A stretch of DNA of 50,435 bases from Oscillospiraceae bacterium (GTDB taxonomy: Bacteria > Bacillota > Clostridia > Oscillospirales > Oscillospiraceae), in the NCBI GenBank assembly GCA_009785525.1, contig WQWC01000010.1, forward strand, positions 1 to 50,435. Reading direction: 5' to 3'. Positions 24,943 to 33,548 of the stretch are shown piece by piece (within the stretch, counting starts at the first letter, position 1; the number at the start of each line of letters is the position of its first letter). The notes beneath the pieces were generated by a model. The model searched no databases, was not told the origin of the DNA, and saw only the letters and a list, made by a program, of their open reading frames with translations. A program made the position numbers and the translations under genes.

Positions 24943-26805
24943 TTGGATATATTAGACAGAGTTGATTCACCGTCAGACCTCAAAGCGCTGCCGGATGAGA
25001 AGCTCCCTGAGTTATGCGCCGAGCTGCGTGAGTTCCTGATACAAAACGTCTCCAAAACTGGGGGACACTTGGCCTCAAATCTTGGCGTGGTGGAGCTCAG
25101 CGTCGCCATACACAGGGTCTTCGATACATCGACGGATAGGTTGATTTTCGATGTGGGGCACCAGTGCTATGTACATAAGATTCTGACAGGCAGAAAAAAT
25201 AGATTCCACACCTTGCGTCAATTCGGCGGACTTTCCGGATTTCCCAGGCCAGAGGAAAGCGCGCATGACGCGTTTATCGCGGGACATGCCTCAAATTCCA
25301 TATCGGTGGGGTTGGGCATGGCACGGGCAAGAACGATCACCGGGGCGGAATTTTCGGTAATAGCGTTGATGGGCGATGGCGCGCTAACAGGCGGCCTCGC
25401 ATATGAGGCGTTATCGGACGCCGGTGAATCGGGTGAACCGATGATAATAATCTTAAACGACAATGGCATGTCAATAACCAACAACGTCGGCGGAGTGTCG
25501 CGCTATCTGTCCCGCCAGCGGATGAAACCGTCATACGCCGCGTTTAAACGGCGGTACAGAAAATTGCTGGAAAAATTGCCATGCGGGAAAGCGATATATA
25601 AATTCACGCACAACATAAAAAGCGCGATCAAAGAGACGATCCTGCATTGCAGCATGTTTGAAGAAATGGGTCTGCAATATATAGGGCCAGTGGACGGGCA
25701 TAATGTCAGCCGGTTGACCTCAGCACTGGAGTGGGCGAAAGGCTTGAAAGGGCCGGTAGTCGTTCACGTGATAACGCAAAAGGGCAGAGGATATGCCCCG
25801 GCCGAGTCATCGCCGGAGGACTACCACGGCGTTGCACCGTTTGATATAAACACCGGGATTGCAGATAATAATGGAAACACATTTTCCTCGGCTTTCGGGC
25901 AAACACTTACAGAAATTGCCGAATGCGACCACAGGATATGCGCGATAACGGCTTCAATGGCTTCCGGCACCGGTCTCACCGGATTTGCCGAACAGTTTCC
26001 GGAGAGATTCTTCGATGTTGGGATCGCCGAGGGACACGCCGTGACAATGGCGGCGGGATTGGCGGCCCAAGGCGCAGTCCCGGTTTTTGCGGCGTATTCG
26101 ACATTTTTGCAAAGGTCGTATGATATGCTTATACACGACGTCGCAATCAGCGGATTGCATGTTATATTCGCGGTGGACAGGGCGGGACTTGTCCCCGGCG
26201 ACGGGGAAACACATCAGGGAATGTTTGATGTCGCGTACCTGCGCTCTATACCCGGAATGACCATATTGTGTCCCGCGAGTTTTGCGGAACTGTCTGACAT
26301 GCTGAGATATGCGATTGCCGATGTTGAAGGGCCTGTCGCGATAAGATACCCGCGTGGCGGAGAGGGTGAGTATAAGTTCGGCGGAATAGACAGCGCAAAA
26401 TGCGTACGTGAGGGGCGAGATTACACGATTGTTACATACGGCATTAGCATCAACACTGCCATCAACGTAGCTGAAATACTCTCCCGTGACGGGATTTCAG
26501 TTGAGATCATAAAACTCGGAATAATCAGCCCGGTTGATATTGACGCCATAGCGGATTCTGTCCGGAAAACGGGGAGACTGTTGGTGCTGGAAGAGTCTAT
26601 GGGGAGCGGCGGATTGGGAGAGAGTATAGCGGCTAAGCTTGCCGCGAATAAAACGAATTCCCAAAGCATTATACTAATGCACGCCGAAGATATGTTTTAC
26701 CCCGGTGGAGATGTTGAGAATTTACGTGTGCTTGCCGGAATCGACAAGGAAAGCGTCTGTGACGCTATCAGGAGGGATTTACGCAATGGCCAAAATCCGG
26801 CTTGA
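24943..26805 (+). CDS. dxs: 1-deoxy-D-xylulose-5-phosphate synthase
   Basis: 620 residues, the usual length. ThDP motif MGDGALTGG...LNDNGMSITNN. The catalytic His region is VGHQCYVHKILTGR, with GHASNSISVGLGMA, and the transketolase domain carries IAEGHAVTMAAGLA and DRAGLVPGDGETHQG. Makes DXP from pyruvate and glyceraldehyde 3-phosphate for isoprenoids, thiamine and pyridoxal. The start is a TTG. Its 3' end overlaps tlyA by 20 bases. Confidence 0.97.
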   Translation: MDILDRVDSPSDLKALPDEKLPELCAELREFLIQNVSKTGGHLASNLGVVELSVAIHRVFDTSTDRLIFDVGHQCYVHKILTGRKNRFHTLRQFGGLSGFPRPEESAHDAFIAGHASNSISVGLGMARARTITGAEFSVIALMGDGALTGGLAYEALSDAGESGEPMIIILNDNGMSITNNVGGVSRYLSRQRMKPSYAAFKRRYRKLLEKLPCGKAIYKFTHNIKSAIKETILHCSMFEEMGLQYIGPVDGHNVSRLTSALEWAKGLKGPVVVHVITQKGRGYAPAESSPEDYHGVAPFDINTGIADNNGNTFSSAFGQTLTEIAECDHRICAITASMASGTGLTGFAEQFPERFFDVGIAEGHAVTMAAGLAAQGAVPVFAAYSTFLQRSYDMLIHDVAISGLHVIFAVDRAGLVPGDGETHQGMFDVAYLRSIPGMTILCPASFAELSDMLRYAIADVEGPVAIRYPRGGEGEYKFGGIDSAKCVREGRDYTIVTYGISINTAINVAEILSRDGISVEIIKLGIISPVDIDAIADSVRKTGRLLVLEESMGSGGLGESIAAKLAANKTNSQSIILMHAEDMFYPGGDVENLRVLAGIDKESVCDAIRRDLRNGQNPA

Positions 26806-27598
26806 TGTCCTGCTGCATGAGCGGGGACTCATCCCAACCCGCGCGATGGCAAAGGCAGTTATTATGAGCGGCAGCGTATTCGTTAACGGAGAACGCGCTA
26901 TAAAACCCGGAATGCAGATAGAGGAAAGCGCTGAGGTAGACGTCCGGGGCGGTGAACAAAAATATGCCAGCCGGGGCGGGTTAAAGCTTGAAAAAGCCCT
27001 GCAATATTTTGGTGTTTCACCGGACGGCAAAGTGTGCATTGATTGCGGCGCGTCCACCGGCGGATTTACCGATTGTCTGCTGCAAAACGGCGCGAAGCTT
27101 GTATACGCCGTTGACGTCGGCTACGGACAGCTTGCGTGGAGCTTGCGTTCCGACCCGCGCGTTATCGTGATGGAGAGGACTAATGTCCGGCATCTCACGC
27201 GGGATAAATTCGAGACAAGGCCACAGCTTGCGGCAATTGACGTGTCGTTCATCTCGTTAAAACTAGTGCTCCCGGCTGTGCGTGAGGTTTTGACCGATGA
27301 CGGCGAAGTCATCTGCCTGATAAAACCGCAGTTCGAGGCGGGGCGCGGAAGTGTCGGCAAAAAAGGCGTTGTGCGTGACCGGCAAACGCATAAATCAGTG
27401 CTGGACGTGTTCCTGATAAATGCCGAAGAGGCTGGGTTCCGTGTACAGGGACTGACATTTTCCCCGGTAACAGGGCCGGAGGGCAATATAGAGTATTTAG
27501 GCTGGATCAACTCTGACGCAGACTGTGCAGAAATTGACACAGAGGCAATCGTTTCCGCGTCTCACGATGAGCTATTAAGGAGCAGCAGCGATGAGTAA
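26786..27598 (+). CDS. tlyA: TlyA family rRNA 2'-O-methyltransferase (hemolysin-like)
   Basis: 270 residues from ATG 26786, with AGGAGGG upstream inside dxs. An N-terminal S4 RNA-binding domain (RLDVLLHERGLIPTRAMAKA) and an FtsJ-type methyltransferase with the SAM motif IDCGASTGGFTDCLLQNGA. The K-D-K-E-type residues are in QLAAIDVSFISLKLVLPA and LIKPQFEAGRG. Overlaps nadK by 8 bases. Confidence 0.95.
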   Translation: MAKIRLDVLLHERGLIPTRAMAKAVIMSGSVFVNGERAIKPGMQIEESAEVDVRGGEQKYASRGGLKLEKALQYFGVSPDGKVCIDCGASTGGFTDCLLQNGAKLVYAVDVGYGQLAWSLRSDPRVIVMERTNVRHLTRDKFETRPQLAAIDVSFISLKLVLPAVREVLTDDGEVICLIKPQFEAGRGSVGKKGVVRDRQTHKSVLDVFLINAEEAGFRVQGLTFSPVTGPEGNIEYLGWINSDADCAEIDTEAIVSASHDELLRSSSDE

Positions 27599-28457
27599 AA
27601 AAATAATCCTGTGCCCAAACGCGGGCCGCGATATTGGGCTGGAAGTCACTCAGAAAGTGGACAGCATTTTGCGAAAGCTGAACAGGCAAACTGTTATCTG
27701 CCCAGTGTATGATAATGAATCAGACATTATCCCGGAGGATTTTGAGACGGCGAAACTTGAAGACGAGCTGGATTCAGCAGAGATTTTGATTACATTCGGC
27801 GGAGACGGTACAATCTTGCGTGCCGCAAGATTAGCCGCGTATTCGGCTGTGCCAATACTCGGTGTGAACATGGGCGGCAAGGGATTTATGTCGGAGCTTG
27901 AGGTGGACGATATTGGACTGATACAGTCTGCCGTGACCGGCGGGTATAAGCTTGAGCGCCGCATGATGCTGGATGTAGATATCCTAAGAGACGGGCAAAC
28001 CATTTACAGTGACTTCGCCCTGAATGACGTTGTGGTAAGCGGTGTTATCAAAGTTATTGACCTCACGCTGTACGGTGATGGACAGATGATATCGCAGTTT
28101 TCGGGCGATGGGGCGGTGATAGCGACACCGACGGGGTCGACCGCGTATTCAATGGCCGCTGGCGGACCAATTGTTGAGCCAACGGCGCACAACATAATAA
28201 TCACGCCGATCTGCGCGCATGTGCTGGAGGCAAAGCCATTCGTATTAGCTCCAGACAGGCGTGTGTCAGTTGAGATCGGGTACAAAAAGTCAAGTCCCGC
28301 GTATATGTCAGTGGATGGCTGTGAATCTGTCGGGATACAAAGCGGAGACGTCATCAATGTGCGGAGATCGGAAAAATACACGTATTTTGTACGACTGTCA
28401 AACAGAAGTTTTTATACAATGGTCAGTGAAAAATTGGGAGTGAGAGAGAAGCAATGA
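27591..28457 (+). CDS. nadK: NAD kinase
   Basis: 288 residues. GGDG motif in ITFGGDGTILRAARLA, then NMGGKGFMSEL and the diagnostic TPTGSTAYSMAAGGPIVEP. Phosphorylates NAD to NADP. Overlaps tlyA and argR by 8 and 4 bases, so it is part of one translationally coupled operon. Confidence 0.96.
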   Translation: MSKKIILCPNAGRDIGLEVTQKVDSILRKLNRQTVICPVYDNESDIIPEDFETAKLEDELDSAEILITFGGDGTILRAARLAAYSAVPILGVNMGGKGFMSELEVDDIGLIQSAVTGGYKLERRMMLDVDILRDGQTIYSDFALNDVVVSGVIKVIDLTLYGDGQMISQFSGDGAVIATPTGSTAYSMAAGGPIVEPTAHNIIITPICAHVLEAKPFVLAPDRRVSVEIGYKKSSPAYMSVDGCESVGIQSGDVINVRRSEKYTYFVRLSNRSFYTMVSEKLGVREKQ

Positions 28458-28906
28458 AAAAAAATCGCCAGAACATCATATTAGAAATTATCGGGTCAGT
28501 CGATGTTGAAAACCAGAATCAACTGATTGAAGAACTGGCCAAAGCAGGTATCCCAAGCACTCAGGCGACTATATCGCGGGATATCAGAGACCTGCAGTTG
28601 TATAAGGAGCCTTCACACGGCGGTAAGCAAAGATACGCCGCCGGCGGAAGGCCGGAAACGCAAAATCATGCCGTCAGGCTGAAAGCGATTTTTAAAGAAA
28701 GTGTGACCTCGTACTCCTGTGCGCAAAACATAGTAGTGATTAAAACCTTGCCGGGCTTAGCCCCGGCGGCTTGCGGCGCGATCGACTCGATGGGTATACA
28801 CAGCTTGGTGGGCTCGATTGCCGGTGACGATACGGGGTTTCTGGCGATGACCGATAAGGAGTCGGCTGAAAAGTTTTGTAAAGAGATTGAGGATATGGTG
28901 AGGTAG
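28454..28906 (+). CDS. argR: Arginine repressor ArgR/AhrC
   Basis: 150 residues. N-terminal winged helix (NQNQLIEELAKAGIPSTQATISRDIRDL) and C-terminal arginine-binding hexamer domain (VVIKTLPGLAPAACGAIDSMG; GSIAGDDTGFLAM with the GDD arginine contact). Hexameric repressor of arginine genes, which are not in this window. Conserved upstream of recN in Firmicutes. Confidence 0.96.
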   Translation: MKKNRQNIILEIIGSVDVENQNQLIEELAKAGIPSTQATISRDIRDLQLYKEPSHGGKQRYAAGGRPETQNHAVRLKAIFKESVTSYSCAQNIVVIKTLPGLAPAACGAIDSMGIHSLVGSIAGDDTGFLAMTDKESAEKFCKEIEDMVR

Positions 28907-28960
28907 GGGACGGTGGCAATCGTCCCGCCGAACCACGGGCGACTTGCCGTCCGCCCCTAC
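28903..28960. repeat. GTAGGGGACGG...CCGCCCCTAC repeat between argR and recN
   Basis: Starts over the argR stop codon; ends CCGTCCGCCCCTAC. A further GC-rich stretch follows before recN. Confidence 0.7.
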
Positions 28961-29046
28961 AGGCCTGACGTTTAAATGCGCACGGCGCGTCGAGGTGTCG
29001 CGCCCTGCAATCACAAAATCCCCAACCTGCAAAGGAGGCCGGTGCT

Positions 29047-30738
29047 ATGCGAATAAAGCTCTTGCACATTGAAAATATAGCTGTAATAGAAAAAGCGGAT
29101 ATCGAGTTCGCCCCCGGCCTGAATGTTTTGACCGGCGAAACCGGCGCGGGTAAGTCGATCGTTATCGACGCGCTGTCAGCTGTGACCGGAGCACGGGTAT
29201 CGCGTGAAATCATACGAACCGGTGCCGACAAAGCCTCCGTCACCGCCGAATTTGCGACAGATGACGAAACAATTCCATGGTTTGAGGACAACGACATAGA
29301 CCTCGACGACGGCGAGATTATTGTCACGCGCAAAGTGTCGGCCGACGGGAAAAGCACGTGCAGGGTGAACGGGACGCCGGTATCAGCCGCGCAATTGCGG
29401 GAATTGGGCGCGGAGCTTATCGACATACACGGGCAGAACGATGGACGAAAACTGCTGGACGAATCCTCGCATCTCACATATCTCGACTCGTTCGGAGATT
29501 TAAACGATGCACTGGCGGAGTTCAAAGCATCGTACAAAAAGCTGCGCGACAAGAAAACGGAAATTGATAAACTCAGCATCGACGAGGACGAAAAAATGCG
29601 CCGTATTGACGCGCTGAAATACCAGATAGAGGAAATCGAACGCGCAAAGCTAAAATCGGGAGAGCAGGACGAGCTTACCGCAAGACGTGAGTTAATGCGT
29701 AACGCCTCCAAATTGACGGAAGCCGTCGAATCCGCGTTTGAATCACTGTACGGTGGAGACAACGGGGCAGTCGCACAAATCAGCCGGGCGCAGGTGGAAC
29801 TGAGCCGAGCGGCCGGATACTCCGAGGAATTGCAATCGCTGAGTGAACGTTTGACGGATGCGCGGTACACAGTGCAGGATATATCGGACTCGTTGCGAGA
29901 CATCCGTGCAGAGCTGGATTTTTCGCCCAAAGAATTCGACGATTTGGAGGAAAGGCTGGATGTTTTGCGGCGAATCACACGCAAATACGGCGGCGAAGAA
30001 GAAGCGTTGGATCGCCTGGAGCAGAGCTTGTCGGAACTCGCGGATATTGAAGATTCATCGGATAGGATGGAAAAGCTTTCCAAAGAATTGAATGCCTGCG
30101 TGGAAGAGGCCGTGGAATTGGCAAAGGAACTCTCAAAAAAACGCCGTGCTTCCGCAGAAATGCTTGAAAAACGTGTAATGAGCGAGCTGTCAGAACTGAA
30201 TATGCCAGGCGTTGAATTTAAGGCCGAATTCACCACCACGGAGGGAGAGTACGGATTGTCCGCCAGTGGGGGAGATGAGGTGCGGTTCCTGATGTCGGCG
30301 AACGCGGGTCAGGCTCCGGGACGGATAAGCCGCATCGCATCCGGCGGGGAGTTGTCCAGAATAATGCTGGCACTTAAAAACGTCCTAAGCGCGAAAGACG
30401 ATACCGGCGCGATGGTTTTCGACGAAGTTGACGCGGGCGTTTCAGGGATTGCGGCGCAGCGGGTAGGGGAGAAGCTGGCGAAACTCGCGCTGGGCCGGCA
30501 GGTGCTGTGCGTGACCCATCTGCCGCAGATAGCAGCGATGGCCGACATGCATTTCGAAATTCAAAAAAGCGTGGCCGCCGGGCAGACGTTCACGCATGTT
30601 ATAGCGCTTGATCTGGAGGGCCGGAAACAAGAAATCGCCCGCCTAAGCGGGGGCGAAAATATAACGGCGACGACGCTATCAAGCGCAGAAGAGCAGCTGG
30701 CAGCGGCAGAGGTGTATAAGGCCTCGCTTAGGGGATAA
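29047..30738 (+). CDS. recN: DNA repair protein RecN
   Basis: 563 residues, SMC-like. Walker A GETGAGKSIVID near residue 30, a long coiled-coil middle (about 160-370), signature ASGGELSRIMLALKNV and Walker B MVFDEVDAGVSG, ending with the D-loop/H-loop VLCVTHLPQIAAMADMHF. Acts at double-strand breaks. Start has AAAGGAGG upstream. Last gene of the supercluster. Confidence 0.97.
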   Translation: MRIKLLHIENIAVIEKADIEFAPGLNVLTGETGAGKSIVIDALSAVTGARVSREIIRTGADKASVTAEFATDDETIPWFEDNDIDLDDGEIIVTRKVSADGKSTCRVNGTPVSAAQLRELGAELIDIHGQNDGRKLLDESSHLTYLDSFGDLNDALAEFKASYKKLRDKKTEIDKLSIDEDEKMRRIDALKYQIEEIERAKLKSGEQDELTARRELMRNASKLTEAVESAFESLYGGDNGAVAQISRAQVELSRAAGYSEELQSLSERLTDARYTVQDISDSLRDIRAELDFSPKEFDDLEERLDVLRRITRKYGGEEEALDRLEQSLSELADIEDSSDRMEKLSKELNACVEEAVELAKELSKKRRASAEMLEKRVMSELSELNMPGVEFKAEFTTTEGEYGLSASGGDEVRFLMSANAGQAPGRISRIASGGELSRIMLALKNVLSAKDDTGAMVFDEVDAGVSGIAAQRVGEKLAKLALGRQVLCVTHLPQIAAMADMHFEIQKSVAAGQTFTHVIALDLEGRKQEIARLSGGENITATTLSSAEEQLAAAEVYKASLRG

Positions 30739-30786
30739 TGTGCCGTAGCAATCAGTGGTGAACAAATATGTAAATGGTGAAGTATA

Positions 30787-31722
30787 ATGAAAGATTTGAT
30801 TTCGCAACTTGAAACAAAATACAGATTTGTGATAATCGCTTTTGCGCCCGCACCGCGGGGCTTTGTTGCAGAAACATTTTGCCTAACGACAAACAAAGGC
30901 AAATATTTTCTCAAAATAATCAGCAACCTGCGGCTTATAGGCAATATGCCGCTTTCCCTCAAAGTGCAATACAAGTTGGCAGAATGTCTTGACTATATTC
31001 CCTCGCCCATCAAAACAATAGACGGTGAATTTGTATGGACATCGTCTGATAATAAATCCATAAGCCTGTACACCTATATTGAGGGCAAGCCGAATAAAGC
31101 CGATAGCGATGGTAATCCTTACGGAGCGGAAGAAGATTTTTCAACATTTCTTCCATTGGCGGCGGGGATTTATGATCTGAAAATCATTTGTGACATGACA
31201 GAAATGTTTCCCATTTGGTTAAAGGCTGAGTTTGAAATATTTTTAAATGGCGATATGCCACTATCAGACGAAGTTTTTTCTTATGTGAGCAGTCATCGTG
31301 CGTTTATCGAAGATAAATGGAACGAATATAAACAAATGTGCGAGAGGCTATCCGGCACAACTAATGATTTTTATATTACTCATGGCGATATGCCGGGAAA
31401 TCTTATGATTGACGACAACGGAAAGCTATATATTATTGATTGGGACGACATAAAACTCGCTCCGATTGAAAGAGATTTTTGGGGTTATATGGACAATGCC
31501 GCGAACATACAAAAGATAACTGAAATGCTTGCCGACAATGGCATTGCATGGACATTTTCGCAAGATTACTATTTCTACTATGTCTATACCCGGTTCTTTG
31601 ATGATTTATATGGGTATATGGAATTGGACTCAATGAAAACAGAAGATTCCAGCATATGCGCCCGAAAAATAAAAACCGAAGTGTTCGACTGGTTAGTCCC
31701 TTTGATGTCATGCATAAAATAA
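30787..31722 (+). CDS. Aminoglycoside phosphotransferase/choline kinase family protein
   Basis: 311 residues with an APH fold. The lysine strand is KGKYFLKII, the catalytic loop THGDMPGNLMID and the metal motif YIIDWDDIKLAPIERDFWG. APH-family members phosphorylate antibiotics, choline, homoserine or other alcohols. A spectinomycin/homoserine-kinase-like group is conceivable, but the substrate cannot be read. Markedly AT-richer than recN upstream, and closed by a strong terminator, so it may be acquired. Confidence 0.8.
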   Translation: MKDLISQLETKYRFVIIAFAPAPRGFVAETFCLTTNKGKYFLKIISNLRLIGNMPLSLKVQYKLAECLDYIPSPIKTIDGEFVWTSSDNKSISLYTYIEGKPNKADSDGNPYGAEEDFSTFLPLAAGIYDLKIICDMTEMFPIWLKAEFEIFLNGDMPLSDEVFSYVSSHRAFIEDKWNEYKQMCERLSGTTNDFYITHGDMPGNLMIDDNGKLYIIDWDDIKLAPIERDFWGYMDNAANIQKITEMLADNGIAWTFSQDYYFYYVYTRFFDDLYGYMELDSMKTEDSSICARKIKTEVFDWLVPLMSCIK

Positions 31723-31810
31723 GCATTATCTGTGTTAATTAGGAGCGGCAGAAACGGTGCAGAACATTTATAATACATATGTACAGCCGACAAGTATGAA
31801 TTGATACAAA

Positions 31811-31839
31811 CAGAACCACCCGCTTTACGGGTGGTTCTG
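31811..31839. terminator. Bidirectional terminator between convergent genes
   Basis: Perfect 12-base arms CAGAACCACCCG / CGGGTGGTTCTG with a 5-base loop, then TTTCTGTAGTTTT. Lies between the APH-like gene and the flavoprotein gene, which converge here. Confidence 0.9.
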
Positions 31840-31856
31840 TTTCTGTAGTTTTACGC

Positions 31857-33083
31857 TTATGCACGTACCGTCCATTCGTATTCGCCGTTTTCTGCCATGC
31901 CGAACGAATCGGCGAATGACAGCTTCCATACTGAGATAGGTATGTCGGCAATATTGATTTTGTTTTTGATCAGGTACTGCCAGAAGCCGCTGTACGATAT
32001 ATCCCCTTGCCGAATCACGCCGACCGGGACGCCGTTACGCAGTATGACTTTTTCGTATCTGCCACGGGACTCCCTGCAATATTCAATATCGCCGTCGGCC
32101 GGGACAAATTCCCCGAAGGAAAGAGAGAGTATTCCGAAGAAGTTGACGGTGTTTTTAAGGGCGAATGTGTCATCATATACAGTGGATACACCGCACATGT
32201 TCATTGCGGCAATTTCACCCTGTTTCACCGCATTGGGCCAGTTGCGGGACAGCCCCGCCACGTCCCCGGCGGCATAAACGTCGGGGACGCTTGTTTCCAG
32301 ATATTCGTTCACTGTCACGCTGTCAGTGCATGCAATGCCGCTGTTTTCAAGGAAGCCTATCGCGGGACGCACGCCTGCCGCGACGATCAAAAGTCCGCAA
32401 GGAAGCGCTTCTTTGCCGTCTAACGTGACCGATGTTACTAACCCGTTTTGGTCCCGTATGACGCCGATGACCCTGACGCCAAGACGGAAAACACAGCCCG
32501 CTTTCTCAAACTCTGTCTTATAGGCAGCTGCGGCGCGGACATCAAGGTTTGCAGGTAAAATCGCTTCTGCCAAATCGACAATAATCGGTTTTTTGCCCAT
32601 CTCCACAAGGGCGTAAGCAGCGTCAAGCCCCACCAGACCGGCGCCGATTATAACGATATTGTCAGCAGCCAAAGCTTTTTCACGTATAATCTTAGCGTCG
32701 GACAAGTCACGGAGCGCACGAACATTTTCGGCGCCTTTGAGACCGTCGATAGGCGGATAGACACTCTCCGCTCCGGTTGCGATAAGAAGTTTGTCGTAAA
32801 GTTCCTGTCCGCCGTCAAAGAATACAACTTTTTTGGCTGTATCAATTCCGGTGGCGTTTACACCAGCGAGATGGCGGATTCGGCTGTTTTTGAAGAACCC
32901 CTCAGGCACGAACGAAAGATCCTGAACGCTTCGCTCTCCGCTTATGTATTTATGCAGCATACACCTTGAATAGACTGTGTCGTCTTTGGAAATGATTACA
33001 ATTTCGTCATCCGTCCGCTGTTTCCGTATGGTTTTAGCGGCTGAAATTCCGGCGGCACTTGCTCCGATAATCACATGCTTCAT
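31857..33083 (-). CDS. FAD/NAD(P)-dependent oxidoreductase of the CODH-like operon
   Basis: 408 residues. FAD-binding VIIGASAAGISAAKTIRKQ at the N-terminus, a second dinucleotide fold VIIGAGLVGLDAAYALVEMG (about 150) and the FAD signature VYAAGDVAGLSRNWP (about 270). Resembles rubredoxin/nitrite-reductase-type reductases. It is 3 bases from the ferredoxin gene. Flavoprotein plus CooF-like ferredoxin plus CooS is a known CODH arrangement in which electrons pass to or from NAD(P). Here it could supply electrons to the CODH-like protein instead; direction is inferred. Confidence 0.88.
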   Translation of the reverse strand: MKHVIIGASAAGISAAKTIRKQRTDDEIVIISKDDTVYSRCMLHKYISGERSVQDLSFVPEGFFKNSRIRHLAGVNATGIDTAKKVVFFDGGQELYDKLLIATGAESVYPPIDGLKGAENVRALRDLSDAKIIREKALAADNIVIIGAGLVGLDAAYALVEMGKKPIIVDLAEAILPANLDVRAAAAYKTEFEKAGCVFRLGVRVIGVIRDQNGLVTSVTLDGKEALPCGLLIVAAGVRPAIGFLENSGIACTDSVTVNEYLETSVPDVYAAGDVAGLSRNWPNAVKQGEIAAMNMCGVSTVYDDTFALKNTVNFFGILSLSFGEFVPADGDIEYCRESRGRYEKVILRNGVPVGVIRQGDISYSGFWQYLIKNKINIADIPISVWKLSFADSFGMAENGEYEWTVRA

Positions 33084-33086
33084 CCG

Positions 33087-33533
33087 TCACACCTCCTCTA
33101 CGTAAATCGCTTTTACCGGGCACATCTTCACACAGCTCGGTTCACTGTTGTGATCTGCACAGAAGTCGCATTTCACAACGTATGTGCCGGTCTCACGATC
33201 GGGTTTTAAAACGCCGTAAGGGCAATTCATCACACACATAAAACACTGTGCACATCTGTCGCTGTCGTACCGGACGTATCCGGTTTCAGGTTCTTTAACC
33301 ATCGCGCCGCTCATACAAGCGGTTGCACACCCGGGTTTGTCGCAATGCCGACAGAACAGCGGTATGCACTTCCCGCGAGAATCAAGCAGGATCTTATTGC
33401 GCGACTCAAGCGCTGGGTCAATAAAGTCTAAACCAAAGACGGAAACCGTTCCGGGCTTGTGCGCCTGCATACACGCGACAAGGCAGTTTTTGCAGCCGAT
33501 GCATTTGTCTGCATCAATAAAAATCCGTTTCAT
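33087..33533 (-). CDS. CooF-like four-cluster ferredoxin subunit
   Basis: 148 residues of the DMSO-reductase-iron-sulfur / CooF type. Cysteine sets CIGCKNCLVAC, CRHCDKPGCATAC, CAQCFMCVMNCPYG and CDFCADHNSEPSCVKMCP predict four [4Fe-4S] clusters. Transfers electrons between the CODH-like protein upstream and the flavoprotein downstream. Start ATG 33533 has GAGGGGG upstream. Close spacing on both sides shows an operon. Confidence 0.9.
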   Translation of the reverse strand: MKRIFIDADKCIGCKNCLVACMQAHKPGTVSVFGLDFIDPALESRNKILLDSRGKCIPLFCRHCDKPGCATACMSGAMVKEPETGYVRYDSDRCAQCFMCVMNCPYGVLKPDRETGTYVVKCDFCADHNSEPSCVKMCPVKAIYVEEV

Positions 33534-33548
33534 TTTACCGCCCCCTCT

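Noticed and set aside
28740-30239. Long 499-residue minus-strand frame opposite recN
   Set aside because: Serine-rich shadow of the recN coiled-coil region with no start signal or domain; recN is certain on the other strand.
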